A DNA stretch of 64,000 nucleotides from Rhodobacteraceae bacterium WFHF2C18 (GTDB taxonomy: Bacteria; Pseudomonadota; Alphaproteobacteria; Rhodobacterales; Rhodobacteraceae): the NCBI GenBank assembly GCA_002166865.1, contig NHTQ01000002.1, positions 310,001 through 374,000 of the forward strand, read 5' to 3'. The position numbers and the translations under genes were made by a program. This document shows, one piece after another, positions 37,171-45,490 of the stretch (positions are counted from its first letter, which is position 1; each line of letters starts with the position of its first letter). The notes beneath the pieces were generated by a model, which saw only the letters and a list, made by a program, of their open reading frames with translations, was not told where the DNA came from and ran no database searches.

Positions 37171-37230
37171 CCCCGGCCCCCGAGCCGGGGCCCCGGTCAA
37201 ACCGCGAGGCCCCGGGTCAAGCCCGGGGCC
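37171..37230. repeat. Paired GC hairpins between binding-protein and ATPase genes
   Basis: Hairpin 1: CCCCGGC/GCCGGGG (37171-37177, 37184-37190). Hairpin 2: GGCCCCGGG/CCCGGGGCC (37208-37216, 37222-37230) with loop TCAAG. The core CCCGGG-TCAAG-CCCGGG resembles a palindromic repeat dispersed in many alphaproteobacterial genomes. No T-run follows, so it probably protects or tapers the upstream mRNA rather than terminating it. Confidence 0.65.
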
Positions 37231-37264
37231 GGGCGACCCATATGTCTAGGCAAGGACACCGCTG

Positions 37265-38338
37265 ATGAGCTCTGTCACGCTCAAGAACATCGTCAAGCGC
37301 TTCGGCAGTTTCACCGCCGTGCACCGCAGTTCGCTGGAGATCGCGGAAGGGGCCTTCGTCACGCTTCTGGGGCCTTCGGGCTGCGGCAAGACGACGAACC
37401 TGCGCATGATCGCGGGGCTTCTGGACCCGACCGAGGGCGAGATCCTGATCGGCGGCCGGCGCGTGAACGACGTGCCCATTCACAAGCGCAACCTCGGGCT
37501 GGTGTTCCAGAACTACGCGCTGTTCCCGCACAAGACGGTGGCCGAGAACGTGGCCTTCGGGCTGAAGTACCGCGACATTCCCGCGGCGGAGATCCCCGAT
37601 CGCGTGCAGTCGGCTCTGGATCTTGTCCAGTTGCCAGATGTCGGCGAACGCTATCCCAAGGCCTTGTCGGGCGGCCAGCAGCAGCGCATCGCCCTGGCCC
37701 GCGCCATCGTGATCGAGCCCGATGTGCTGCTTCTGGACGAGCCGCTGTCGGCGCTGGATGCCAACCTGCGCGAGGACATGCGGGTGGAACTCAAGCGCAT
37801 CCAGGCCCGGATCGGCGTGACCACCGTCTTCGTCACGCACGACCAGTCCGAGGCGCTGGCGATGTCCGATCAGATCGTGGTGATGAGTGCCGGCAAGGTC
37901 GAACAGGTGGGCGCGCCCGAAGAGGTCTACAACACGCCGGCCAGCGAGTTCGTCGCGAATTTCCTGGGCGCCTCGAATATCCTTGACGGGCGCTGCACCG
38001 ACCGTGGGGGCGGAACCGTCACGATCGAGGCGCCGATCTTCGGCCGCCTGAGCATCCCGGCGGAAAAGGCCCCGAACCTCGCCGGGGAAGGGGCGGCCAA
38101 GCTGGTGGTGCGGGCCGAGAAGCTGGTGCTGTCGACCTCCGAGGCGGGCGAGGGCGCCGTTTCCGTCCCTGCCACGGTCGAGACCGTGGACTACCAGGGC
38201 CAGGCGGTGCGCTATTTCGTGCGGGCGGGGGAAACGCAGCTTCAGGCGATCAACATGATCGACGAGCATCCCTTCGCCGAAGGCAGCGCGGTGCACCTGC
38301 ACCTGCGGCCGCAGGATTGCGCGGGCCTGCCGGGGTGA
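37265..38338 (+). CDS. ABC transporter ATP-binding protein (PotA-like)
   Basis: 357 residues. Walker A GPSGCGKT at 36-43, Q-loop VFQNYALFPH, signature LSGGQQQRIALARA from 134, Walker B LLLDEP with Glu159, and H-loop FVTHDQSEAL. A C-terminal TOBE domain (about 275-355) is typical of the spermidine/putrescine and iron importers. Energises the two upstream permeases. Four bases separate it from the aminotransferase. Confidence 0.94.
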   Translation: MSSVTLKNIVKRFGSFTAVHRSSLEIAEGAFVTLLGPSGCGKTTNLRMIAGLLDPTEGEILIGGRRVNDVPIHKRNLGLVFQNYALFPHKTVAENVAFGLKYRDIPAAEIPDRVQSALDLVQLPDVGERYPKALSGGQQQRIALARAIVIEPDVLLLDEPLSALDANLREDMRVELKRIQARIGVTTVFVTHDQSEALAMSDQIVVMSAGKVEQVGAPEEVYNTPASEFVANFLGASNILDGRCTDRGGGTVTIEAPIFGRLSIPAEKAPNLAGEGAAKLVVRAEKLVLSTSEAGEGAVSVPATVETVDYQGQAVRYFVRAGETQLQAINMIDEHPFAEGSAVHLHLRPQDCAGLPG

Positions 38339-38342
38339 TGTC

Positions 38343-39695
38343 ATGACCGAAAGACCCAGCCATCTCTTCTATCAGGGCCGGCAGCGGCGGCCCGTACTGG
38401 ACCAGGCGCGCGGCGTTTACCTGTGGGACGTCGACGGTAAGCGCTACCTTGACGGATCCTCGGGTGCGATGGTCTGCAACATCGGGCATTCCAACGAGCG
38501 CGTGCTCGAGGCCATGCGCCGGCAGATGGAGAAATCGACCTTCGGCTACCGGCTGCATTTCGAGACCGAGGCGTCGGAACGACTTGCGGCCAAGACCGCC
38601 GAGTTGGCGCCGGAGGGGCTCAACAGGGTCTTCTTTGTCTCCGGCGGGTCCGAGGCGGTGGAAAGTGCGATGAAGCTCGCCCGCCAGCATGCGCTGGCAA
38701 AGGGAGAGGATAGCCGCTGGAAAGTGATCGCGCGCCGCCCCTCGTATCACGGCTGCACCTTGGGGGCGCTGGCGGCCACCGGTTACACGCCCTTGACCGA
38801 GCCCTTCTCGCCGATGATGCGCGAGATGCCCAAGATCCCGGCGCCGCGGGCCTATCTGGACGGGCTGGACCCAACCGACGAAGCCACCGGCCATCACTAC
38901 GCGGACATGCTGGAGGAGGCGATCCTGGCCGAGGGGCCCGACAGTGTCCTGGCCTTTCTCGTCGAACCCGTGGGCGGGGCGGCAACGGGCGCGCTGGTGC
39001 CGCCGCGGGGATACATGGACCGGATCCATGAGATCTGTCGCCGGCACGGCGTTTTGCTGATCCTCGACGAGGTGATGACCGGCGCGGGACGCACGGGCCG
39101 GTTCCTCGCCGCCGATCACTGGGGCCTGAGCCCGGACATCGTGGTCATGTCCAAGGGATACGCCGCCGGCTATGTGCCCCTTGGCGCGATGGCGGTGTGC
39201 GACGACCTGGTCGAGGCGGTGCTGGATGCCGGCGGGTTCCTGCACGGGTTCACCTACGCCGGCAACCCGCTGGCCTGCGCGGCCGGTGCTGCGGTCATCG
39301 ACGAGATCGAGCGACAGGGGCTGGTGGAGAACGCAGCGCTCATGGGCGAAGAACTCAAGGCGCGGCTGGACCGCCTGATGGCGCGCTACCCCGTGATCGG
39401 TGACGTGCGCGGGAAGGGCCTGCTTCTGGCCTTCGAGTTCATGGCCGACCCCGAAACCAAGGCGCCGCTGCCCGCCGAGCTGAACGCGCACCAGCGTTTC
39501 GTGGAGATGGCCTATGAACGGGGGCTGATCGTCTACTCCCGGCGCAGCCGCGACGGCGTGGCGGGCGATCACATCATGGTCTGTCCGCCGCTGATTGCCG
39601 GCAAGACGCACCTGGACGAGATCGAGGAGATCCTCGACGCGACCCTCGCGCAGTTCACCGAGACGGTGCGCGGCGCGCTGGCGCGCACGGCGTGA
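38343..39695 (+). CDS. Class III aminotransferase (PLP)
   Basis: 450 residues. GGSEAVESAMKLARQ at 101-115 binds the PLP phosphate, Asp242 in LILDEVMTGAGRTG holds the ring nitrogen, and Lys271 in VMSKGYAAGYVPLG is the Schiff-base lysine. This subgroup acts on omega- or beta-amino groups. In the operon it would suit N6-acetyl-beta-lysine transamination (EC 2.6.1.65), although diamine or taurine-type substrates are alternatives. The downstream cleavage-enzyme start lies 7 bases after its stop. Confidence 0.92.
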   Translation: MTERPSHLFYQGRQRRPVLDQARGVYLWDVDGKRYLDGSSGAMVCNIGHSNERVLEAMRRQMEKSTFGYRLHFETEASERLAAKTAELAPEGLNRVFFVSGGSEAVESAMKLARQHALAKGEDSRWKVIARRPSYHGCTLGALAATGYTPLTEPFSPMMREMPKIPAPRAYLDGLDPTDEATGHHYADMLEEAILAEGPDSVLAFLVEPVGGAATGALVPPRGYMDRIHEICRRHGVLLILDEVMTGAGRTGRFLAADHWGLSPDIVVMSKGYAAGYVPLGAMAVCDDLVEAVLDAGGFLHGFTYAGNPLACAAGAAVIDEIERQGLVENAALMGEELKARLDRLMARYPVIGDVRGKGLLLAFEFMADPETKAPLPAELNAHQRFVEMAYERGLIVYSRRSRDGVAGDHIMVCPPLIAGKTHLDEIEEILDATLAQFTETVRGALARTA

Positions 39696-39702
39696 GGACG
39701 GC

Positions 39703-40629
39703 ATGGCGGGAATCATCATCACCTGCGCGCTCACCGGGTCGATCCACACGCCCTCGATGTCGCCGCACCTGCCCGTCACGGGCGAGGAAATCGCGGCCGA
39801 GGGGCTGGCGGCGGCCGAGGCCGGCGCGGCCATCCTTCATCTGCACGCGCGCGACCCCGACACCGGGCGCCCGTCCGCCGATCCGGCGCATTTCATGGGG
39901 TTCCTGCCGCAGCTGAAGGCCGGCTGCGATGCGGTGCTGAACCTGTCCACCGGCGGCAGCGCGGTCATGAGCCTGGACGAACGCCTGGAAGCGCCCAAGC
40001 GCGCGGCGCCCGAGATGGCCTCGCTCAACATGGGGACGATGAATTTCGCGCTCTATCCGGCCGCGGAGCGGATCACCGATTGGCAGCACGCATGGGAGAA
40101 GCCCTTCCTCGAGAATTCCGACGACCTGGTGTTCAAGAACACCCCGCGCGACATCGCCCGGATCCTGACGGACCTGGGGCAGGAGCGCGGCGCGCGCTTC
40201 GAGTTCGAGTGCTACGATCTCAGCCACCTGTACATGCTGCGTCATTTCGCGGACCGCGGGCTTGTCACGCCGCCCTTCTTCATCCAGTTCGTCTTCGGCG
40301 TGCTGGGGGGGATGGGGCCCGATCCCGAGAACCTCACCCACATGGTGCGGATCGCGGACAAGCTTTTCGGGGCCGACTACCTGTTTTCCGTGCTGGCGGC
40401 GGGGCGGCATCAGATACCGTTGGTCACCATGGCGGCCACCATGGGCGGGCACGTACGAGTGGGGCTGGAGGACAACCTGACCATCGCCAAGGGTCAGCTT
40501 GCGCGCAGCAATGCAGAGCAGGTTGCCAAGATCCGCCGCATCGTCGAGGAACTGGGGCGCAGCCCCGTGTCGGCGGAGGACGCGCGCGATATGCTGGGGT
40601 TGAAGGGCGCGGCGGCAACGGAGCTGTGA
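39703..40629 (+). CDS. BKACE-family beta-keto-acid cleavage enzyme (DUF849)
   Basis: 308 residues. AILHLHARDPDTGRP carries the metal-binding His46 and His48, and FEFECYDLSHLYML holds the Glu ligand. The family cleaves a 3-keto acid with acetyl-CoA to acetoacetate and a shorter acyl-CoA; known substrates include 3-keto-5-aminohexanoate and dehydrocarnitine. A 3-keto acid is exactly what a beta-amino-acid transaminase would produce, so the upstream gene is a natural partner. One base separates it from the GNAT gene. Confidence 0.92.
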   Translation: MAGIIITCALTGSIHTPSMSPHLPVTGEEIAAEGLAAAEAGAAILHLHARDPDTGRPSADPAHFMGFLPQLKAGCDAVLNLSTGGSAVMSLDERLEAPKRAAPEMASLNMGTMNFALYPAAERITDWQHAWEKPFLENSDDLVFKNTPRDIARILTDLGQERGARFEFECYDLSHLYMLRHFADRGLVTPPFFIQFVFGVLGGMGPDPENLTHMVRIADKLFGADYLFSVLAAGRHQIPLVTMAATMGGHVRVGLEDNLTIAKGQLARSNAEQVAKIRRIVEELGRSPVSAEDARDMLGLKGAAATEL

Positions 40630-40630
40630 C

Positions 40631-41119
40631 ATGGCCGGAATCGCGATCACGCCGGTGGAAAGCGAGGCACAACTGGATTTGCTGGACCAGGCGTTGCGGG
40701 CCCTTTCGCGGGATCTGGGCGATGCGCACGCCGCCACCCCCGCGCGGCTGGCGCAGGCCCTGCGCGGCCCCGTTCCGGCCGCGCACGCCCGGCTGGCCTG
40801 CACGGGCGGCCGGCCCGCCGGCGCAGTGCTCTTCTCGCCTGTCTTTTCCACCGTTGAGGGGTCTGCCGGGCTTTACGTGTCCGATCTGTGGGTGGCAAGG
40901 GAGCGGCGCGGTCAGGGGCTGGGCCGCCGGTTGCTGGCGGCGGCGGCGCAGCACGCGGCCCAGCTTTGGCAGGCCGAATACCTGAGCCTTGCGGTCTATG
41001 CGCACAGCCGCGCCGCGCGACGTTTCTACGAGGGGCTGGGATTCGTACCGCAGGAGACGCAGACGCTCATGCAGATCGATCCCCCGGCACTGACACGGCT
41101 GATGAAGGATACCGGATGA
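40631..41119 (+). CDS. GNAT-family N-acetyltransferase
   Basis: 162 residues. The acetyl-CoA pyrophosphate loop is in RERRGQGLGRRLLAAAA (about 95-111), and HSRAARRFYEGLGF is the motif B region. The substrate is unknown. In its operon, a role in acetylating the side-chain amine of a cationic amino acid (for instance beta-lysine) would match the downstream deacetylase. Its stop overlaps the next start (ATGA). Confidence 0.87.
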   Translation: MAGIAITPVESEAQLDLLDQALRALSRDLGDAHAATPARLAQALRGPVPAAHARLACTGGRPAGAVLFSPVFSTVEGSAGLYVSDLWVARERRGQGLGRRLLAAAAQHAAQLWQAEYLSLAVYAHSRAARRFYEGLGFVPQETQTLMQIDPPALTRLMKDTG

Positions 41120-42138
41120 AAGCGATCTTCGACGACCGCCAGTGGCGGCATGACCCCAAGCACTTCATGGCCAACGGCAAGGTGCTGCCCAGCCCCGAGC
41201 AGCCCGCCCGCATCGAGAAGCTGCAGTCGGGCGCGCGCGCCGCGGGCTGCACCCTGCAGGGGGTCGGCGATGCGGGCATGGGCCCGATCGCGGCGGTGCA
41301 CACGCCGGAGTACCTGGTGTTTCTCAAGAATATCTACACCCGATGGCAGCGCATTCCCGATGCCGGGGCCGAGGTCATCCCCAACATCCACCCCGCGAAC
41401 CGCAGCGACAGTTATCCGCGCTCGGCAGTCGGCCAGGCGGGGTATCATCAGGCCGACACCGCCTGCCCCATCGGTGAGGGCACGTGGGAGGCCGCCTACT
41501 GGTCGGCGCAGGCGGCCGTGACGGGGGCCGACCTGCTGGGCGCCGGCGACCGGGCGGCCTATGCCCTGTCGCGACCGCCCGGGCACCACGCCTATGCGGA
41601 TCTGGCGGGGGGGTTTTGTTTCCTGAACAATTCTGCCATCGCGGCAGAGCGCCTGCGTGCGCGAGGGCTGCGGCCGGCTATCCTGGACGTGGACGTGCAC
41701 CATGGCAACGGAACCCAGGGGATCTTCTACGATCGCGACGACGTGCTGACCGTGTCGCTGCATGCCGATCCCGTGCGCTTCTACCCGTTCTTCTGGGGCC
41801 ACGAACAAGAGCGCGGCACGGGCCGCGGGACGGGCTGCAACCTGAATATTCCGCTGGCGCGCGGGACGGGCGACGAGGCCTATCTCGAGGCGCTGGATCC
41901 GGCGCTGGAACGGATCGCCGCCTTCGGCGCCGATGTTGTGGTGGTGGCCCTGGGCCTGGACGCCTTCGAGGGGGATCCCTTTCAGGGCCTGGCCATTACC
42001 ACGCCGGGCTTCGGCCGTATCGGCGCGGCCATCGCCGGGCTGGGGCTGCCCACGCTTTTCGTGCAGGAAGGCGGCTACCTTTGCGACGAACTGGGCGAGA
42101 ACCTCACCGCCGTTCTGACAGGGTTCGAAGGCGCATGA
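41116..42138 (+). CDS. Acetylpolyamine amidohydrolase (histone-deacetylase family)
   Basis: 340 residues, nearly the length of Mycoplana ramosa APAH. The zinc site and catalytic residues are all present: His157-His158 in PPGHHAY, Asp193 and His195 in DVDVHHGNGT, Asp282 in LGLDAFEGD, Tyr321 in EGGYLC. Known APAH residues fall one or two positions higher, which suggests a co-linear structure. It removes acetyl from N-acetyl-polyamines or similar omega-acetamido compounds such as 4-acetamidobutyrate. Coupled to the genes on both sides by ATGA overlaps. Confidence 0.93.
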   Translation: MKAIFDDRQWRHDPKHFMANGKVLPSPEQPARIEKLQSGARAAGCTLQGVGDAGMGPIAAVHTPEYLVFLKNIYTRWQRIPDAGAEVIPNIHPANRSDSYPRSAVGQAGYHQADTACPIGEGTWEAAYWSAQAAVTGADLLGAGDRAAYALSRPPGHHAYADLAGGFCFLNNSAIAAERLRARGLRPAILDVDVHHGNGTQGIFYDRDDVLTVSLHADPVRFYPFFWGHEQERGTGRGTGCNLNIPLARGTGDEAYLEALDPALERIAAFGADVVVVALGLDAFEGDPFQGLAITTPGFGRIGAAIAGLGLPTLFVQEGGYLCDELGENLTAVLTGFEGA

Positions 42139-43256
42139 CACATCCCGACATCATCGTCATCGGCGGCGGGATCGCCGGGATATCGGCGGCGGCGGAAATG
42201 GCCGCGCACGCGCAGGTCACGGTGCTGGAAGCCGAGGCGCAGCTTGGCTACCATTCCACGGGCCGCTCGGCCGCGATCTTCATCCGGAACTACGGAAACG
42301 CCACGCTGCGGGCGCTCAACGCCGCGGCCGCCCCGGTTTTCGAGGACCCGGGCGAGATTGCCGAGGGGTCCTTGCTCAGGCCGCGGGGCGAGCTGCTGCT
42401 GGCGCAGGAACACGAGATGGACACGCTGGCCGACTACTGCTCGGGCGGCGTCGGGCTGGAGATGCTGAGCGCCGCCGAGGCCAGGGACCTGGTGCCGATC
42501 CTGCGCGCCGACCGGATCGCCGCCGCCGTGTTCGAGCGCGACGCCCGCGACATTGATGTCGATCGCACGCTTCAAGGCTATGCGCGGCTACTCAAGTCCC
42601 GCGGCGGGCGCATCGAGACCGGCGCCCCGGTGGCGGATATCGCCCGGGGGCACACCGCCTGGCAGGTCACGGCCGGCGGTGCGACCCACACCGCGCCGAT
42701 CCTCGTCAATGCCGCCGGTGCCTGGGCCGACGCGGTGGCCCGCATGGCCGGCGCCCGGCCCGTGGGCCTGCAACCCACGCGCCGCTCGGCCGCGATCCTG
42801 CCGGCGCCCGAGGGGCGCGCGGTGGATGGCTGGCCGCTTTTCGGATCGGTCAGCGAGACATGGTATGCCAAGCCCGATGCGGGCAAGCTGATGGTCAGCC
42901 CCGCCGACGAGGATCCGGTCGACCCGCAGGACGCCTGGGCCGACGACATGGTGCTGGCCGAGGGACTTCACCGCTATCAGCAGGCTGTCACGGTCCCGGT
43001 CACGCGGGTGGAACACAACTGGGCCGGGCTGCGCAGCTTCGCGCCGGACCGAACACCGGTGGCCGGCTTCGCGCCGGACGCGCCGGGCTTTTTCTGGCTG
43101 GCGGGGCAGGGCGGCTATGGCGTGCAGACCGCCCCGGCGCTGGCGCGGCTTTCGGCTGCGCTGGTCGCCGGGGCCGCGCCCGGTCTGCCGGCCGAGGCCG
43201 TCGCGGCGCTTGCGCCGGCACGCTTTTTCAGGGACTCGGAGGAACCGCGCCAATGA
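42135..43256 (+). CDS. FAD-dependent D-amino-acid dehydrogenase (D-arginine dehydrogenase-like, DauA)
   Basis: 373 residues. FAD-binding [18 protein letters not shown] is at 5-22. [20 protein letters not shown], then [42 protein letters not shown] and [14 protein letters not shown] match Pseudomonas D-arginine dehydrogenase closely as I recall it. DauA oxidises D-Arg and D-Lys to imino acids. The following RidA gene is the expected imine hydrolase. Overlaps its neighbours by ATGA on both sides. Confidence 0.9.
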   Translation: MTHPDIIVIGGGIAGISAAAEMAAHAQVTVLEAEAQLGYHSTGRSAAIFIRNYGNATLRALNAAAAPVFEDPGEIAEGSLLRPRGELLLAQEHEMDTLADYCSGGVGLEMLSAAEARDLVPILRADRIAAAVFERDARDIDVDRTLQGYARLLKSRGGRIETGAPVADIARGHTAWQVTAGGATHTAPILVNAAGAWADAVARMAGARPVGLQPTRRSAAILPAPEGRAVDGWPLFGSVSETWYAKPDAGKLMVSPADEDPVDPQDAWADDMVLAEGLHRYQQAVTVPVTRVEHNWAGLRSFAPDRTPVAGFAPDAPGFFWLAGQGGYGVQTAPALARLSAALVAGAAPGLPAEAVAALAPARFFRDSEEPRQ

Positions 43257-43603
43257 GTGATATCACCCGCCATCACGTGGGCGACCGGATGAGCCAGACC
43301 GTCATCCACAACGGCACGATCTATCTGGCCGGCCAAGTTGGAACGCCGGGCGACAGCGTCACCGCCCAGACGAAAAGCTGCCTTGAAAAGGTCGATGCGC
43401 TGCTGGACGAAGCGGGCTCGGACCGCACGCGCATCCTCAGCGCCACGATCTGGCTGGCCGACATGGACGACTTCGCGGAAATGAACGCCGTCTGGGACGG
43501 CTGGGTGCCGAAGGGCCACGCCCCGGCCCGCGCCTGCGGCGAGGCGAAACTGGCCCTGCCGGATCTCAGCGTCGAGGTCATGGTGATCGCCGCGCGCGCC
43601 TGA
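43253..43603 (+). CDS. RidA-family enamine/imine deaminase
   Basis: 116 residues. The YjgF/RidA fold is clear from [37 protein letters not shown] (in part) and [19 protein letters not shown], with the catalytic Arg in PARACGEA. It hydrolyses reactive imines released by amino-acid oxidases or PLP enzymes. Last gene of the amine operon and coupled to the D-amino-acid dehydrogenase. Confidence 0.92.
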   Translation: MSDITRHHVGDRMSQTVIHNGTIYLAGQVGTPGDSVTAQTKSCLEKVDALLDEAGSDRTRILSATIWLADMDDFAEMNAVWDGWVPKGHAPARACGEAKLALPDLSVEVMVIAARA

Positions 43604-43681
43604 GCGGGCCCGCGATGGCGGCGCGACGGGTGGCCGGGCAGGTCACCTTTGGCGCGAATACCGCGTTCGCGCCCTCGGGCG

Positions 43682-43716
43682 TGTCATCCCGCGCAGCGCG
43701 GCGGACTGTCATCCCG
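43682..43716. repeat. Direct repeat TGTCATCCCG
   Basis: Two exact copies at 43682-43691 and 43707-43716, spaced 25 bases apart in the 194-base gap between ridA and aroA. They may be remnants of a dispersed palindromic repeat. No terminator with a T-run is seen in this gap. Confidence 0.4.
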
Positions 43717-43797
43717 ACGCCATAGCCCGGCCGGCGATGGACGCCGCCCGCACCCTGCGCTATCAGAACGGCGGTTGCAGTCAGGAAAGGGCCCTTC

Positions 43798-45162
43798 ATG
43801 TCCGGCCACGGTAGTCCCGCCCCCATGATCGCCGCGCCCACGCAGGGGCTTTCGGGCACCGCCGAGGTGCCGGGCGACAAGTCAATCAGCCATCGGGCCC
43901 TGATCCTGGGCGCGCTCGCCGTGGGCGAGACGCGCATCACCGGCCTGCTGGAGGGTGAGGATGTCCTCGACACGGCACAGGCCATGCGGGCCTTCGGGGC
44001 CGAGGTCACGCAGCTCGGGCCGGGGGCCTGGTCGGTGCACGGGGTCGGCGTGGGCGGATTCGCCGAGCCCGAGCAGGTCATCGACTGCGGCAATTCCGGC
44101 ACCGGCGTGCGCCTCATCATGGGGGCGATGGCCACGTCCCCCATCACCGCGACATTCACCGGCGATGCCAGCCTCAACCGCCGCCCGATGGCGCGCGTGA
44201 CCGATCCGCTGGCGCTTTTCGGGGCGCAAGCCGTCGGGCGCGCGGGCGGGCGGCTTCCCATGACGATCGTGGGCGCGGCGGATCCCGTTCCGGTGCGCTA
44301 TGCCGTGCCGGTGCCCTCGGCGCAGGTGAAATCCGCCGTGCTGCTGGCGGGCCTGAACGCGCCGGGCGAGACGGTCGTGATCGAGCAGGAAGCGACGCGC
44401 GACCACACCGAACGGATGCTCGCGGGCTTCGGCGCCGTGATCGGGACGGAGGAAACCGCCGAGGGCCGGGTCATCACCCTGAGCGGGCAACCCGAACTCG
44501 GCCCCCAGACGATCGCGGTGCCGCGGGACCCCTCAAGTGCGGCCTTCCCGGTCTGTGCCGCGCTCGTGACGCCGGGATCCGAAGTGCTGGTGCCCACCAT
44601 CGGCCTCAATCCGACGCGCGCGGGGCTTTTCACCACCCTGCGCGAGATGGGCGCCGATCTGGCCTACGAGAACCCGCGCGAAGAGGGCGGCGAGCCCGTC
44701 GCCGACCTGCGCGCCCGGTTCTCGCCCGACCTAAAGGGCATCGAGGTGCCCCCAGAGCGGGCCGCGAGCATGATTGATGAATACCCCGTCCTGTCCGCCG
44801 TGGCGGCCTGTGCCGAGGGACGGACCGTGATGCGCGGCGTGGGCGAGTTGCGGGTCAAGGAAAGCGACCGGATCGCGGCCATGGCCGCCGGCCTTCAGGC
44901 CTGCGGCGTGCAGGTGGAGGAGGGCAAGGACTGGTGGATCGTTCACGGGCGCGGAGCGGGCGGCGTGCCCGGCGGGGCCACCTGCGCAAGCCATCTGGAC
45001 CACCGCATCGCGATGTCCTTCCTCGTGTTGGGGCTGGCCGCGCAGCAGCCCGTCGGCGTGGACGACGGTGGCCCGATCGCGACCTCCTTTCCGGTGTTCG
45101 AGTCCCTGATGTGCGGCCTCGGGGCCGATATCCGGCATGCGGGATCGCGCGAGCGTGATTGA
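43798..45162 (+). CDS. aroA: 3-phosphoshikimate 1-carboxyvinyltransferase (EPSP synthase)
   Basis: 454 residues. [20 protein letters not shown] binds PEP, and [14 protein letters not shown] and [14 protein letters not shown] follow. [10 protein letters not shown] and LRVKESDRI are the two remaining signature segments. The Gly in GNSGTGVRL is the alphaproteobacterial class II-like variant. It joins shikimate 3-phosphate to PEP in chorismate synthesis. The usual downstream cmk is not present. Confidence 0.95.
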   Translation: MSGHGSPAPMIAAPTQGLSGTAEVPGDKSISHRALILGALAVGETRITGLLEGEDVLDTAQAMRAFGAEVTQLGPGAWSVHGVGVGGFAEPEQVIDCGNSGTGVRLIMGAMATSPITATFTGDASLNRRPMARVTDPLALFGAQAVGRAGGRLPMTIVGAADPVPVRYAVPVPSAQVKSAVLLAGLNAPGETVVIEQEATRDHTERMLAGFGAVIGTEETAEGRVITLSGQPELGPQTIAVPRDPSSAAFPVCAALVTPGSEVLVPTIGLNPTRAGLFTTLREMGADLAYENPREEGGEPVADLRARFSPDLKGIEVPPERAASMIDEYPVLSAVAACAEGRTVMRGVGELRVKESDRIAAMAAGLQACGVQVEEGKDWWIVHGRGAGGVPGGATCASHLDHRIAMSFLVLGLAAQQPVGVDDGGPIATSFPVFESLMCGLGADIRHAGSRERD

Positions 45163-45211
45163 TCTGGCCGGGGCGGTGCGGCGTAGCCCCGGGTAGACAA
45201 AGGAGGACGAC

Positions 45212-45463
45212 ATGATTGACAAACAGCAGATTACGACCGCCTGGGACGCGGTCATGAACGAAGAGCGCAACCCGCTCAGCCGTTTTCCCCTGATCACCGC
45301 CCACATGCTGATGCAGATCCTTGCGTGGATGTGGAGCGCGATCTTTTCGGTCGCCGTGGGCAGCTACCTTGTGTTCGGCGTGACGGTGATCAGCCATGCC
45401 CTGATCGTGGCCGGGGTCTTTGCCACGCTCATCGTGTTCCGCCGGGCCGAGGCCGGCGCCTGA
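45212..45463 (+). CDS. Small membrane protein, 83 aa
   Basis: 83 residues with two hydrophobic spans at about 31-52 and 55-75, flanked by charged ends (start MIDKQQITTAWDAVMNEER, end FRRAEAGA). AGGAGG lies just upstream. No family is known to me; the conserved-looking N-terminal MNEERNPLSRFP suggests a real gene. It follows aroA by 49 bases. Confidence 0.7.
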   Translation: MIDKQQITTAWDAVMNEERNPLSRFPLITAHMLMQILAWMWSAIFSVAVGSYLVFGVTVISHALIVAGVFATLIVFRRAEAGA

Positions 45464-45490
45464 TCCGCGCTGCGGCCATGTCGTCCCACA

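Noticed and set aside
43682..43716. CRISPR-like repeat
   Set aside because: Only two 10-base copies, no array, no cas gene.
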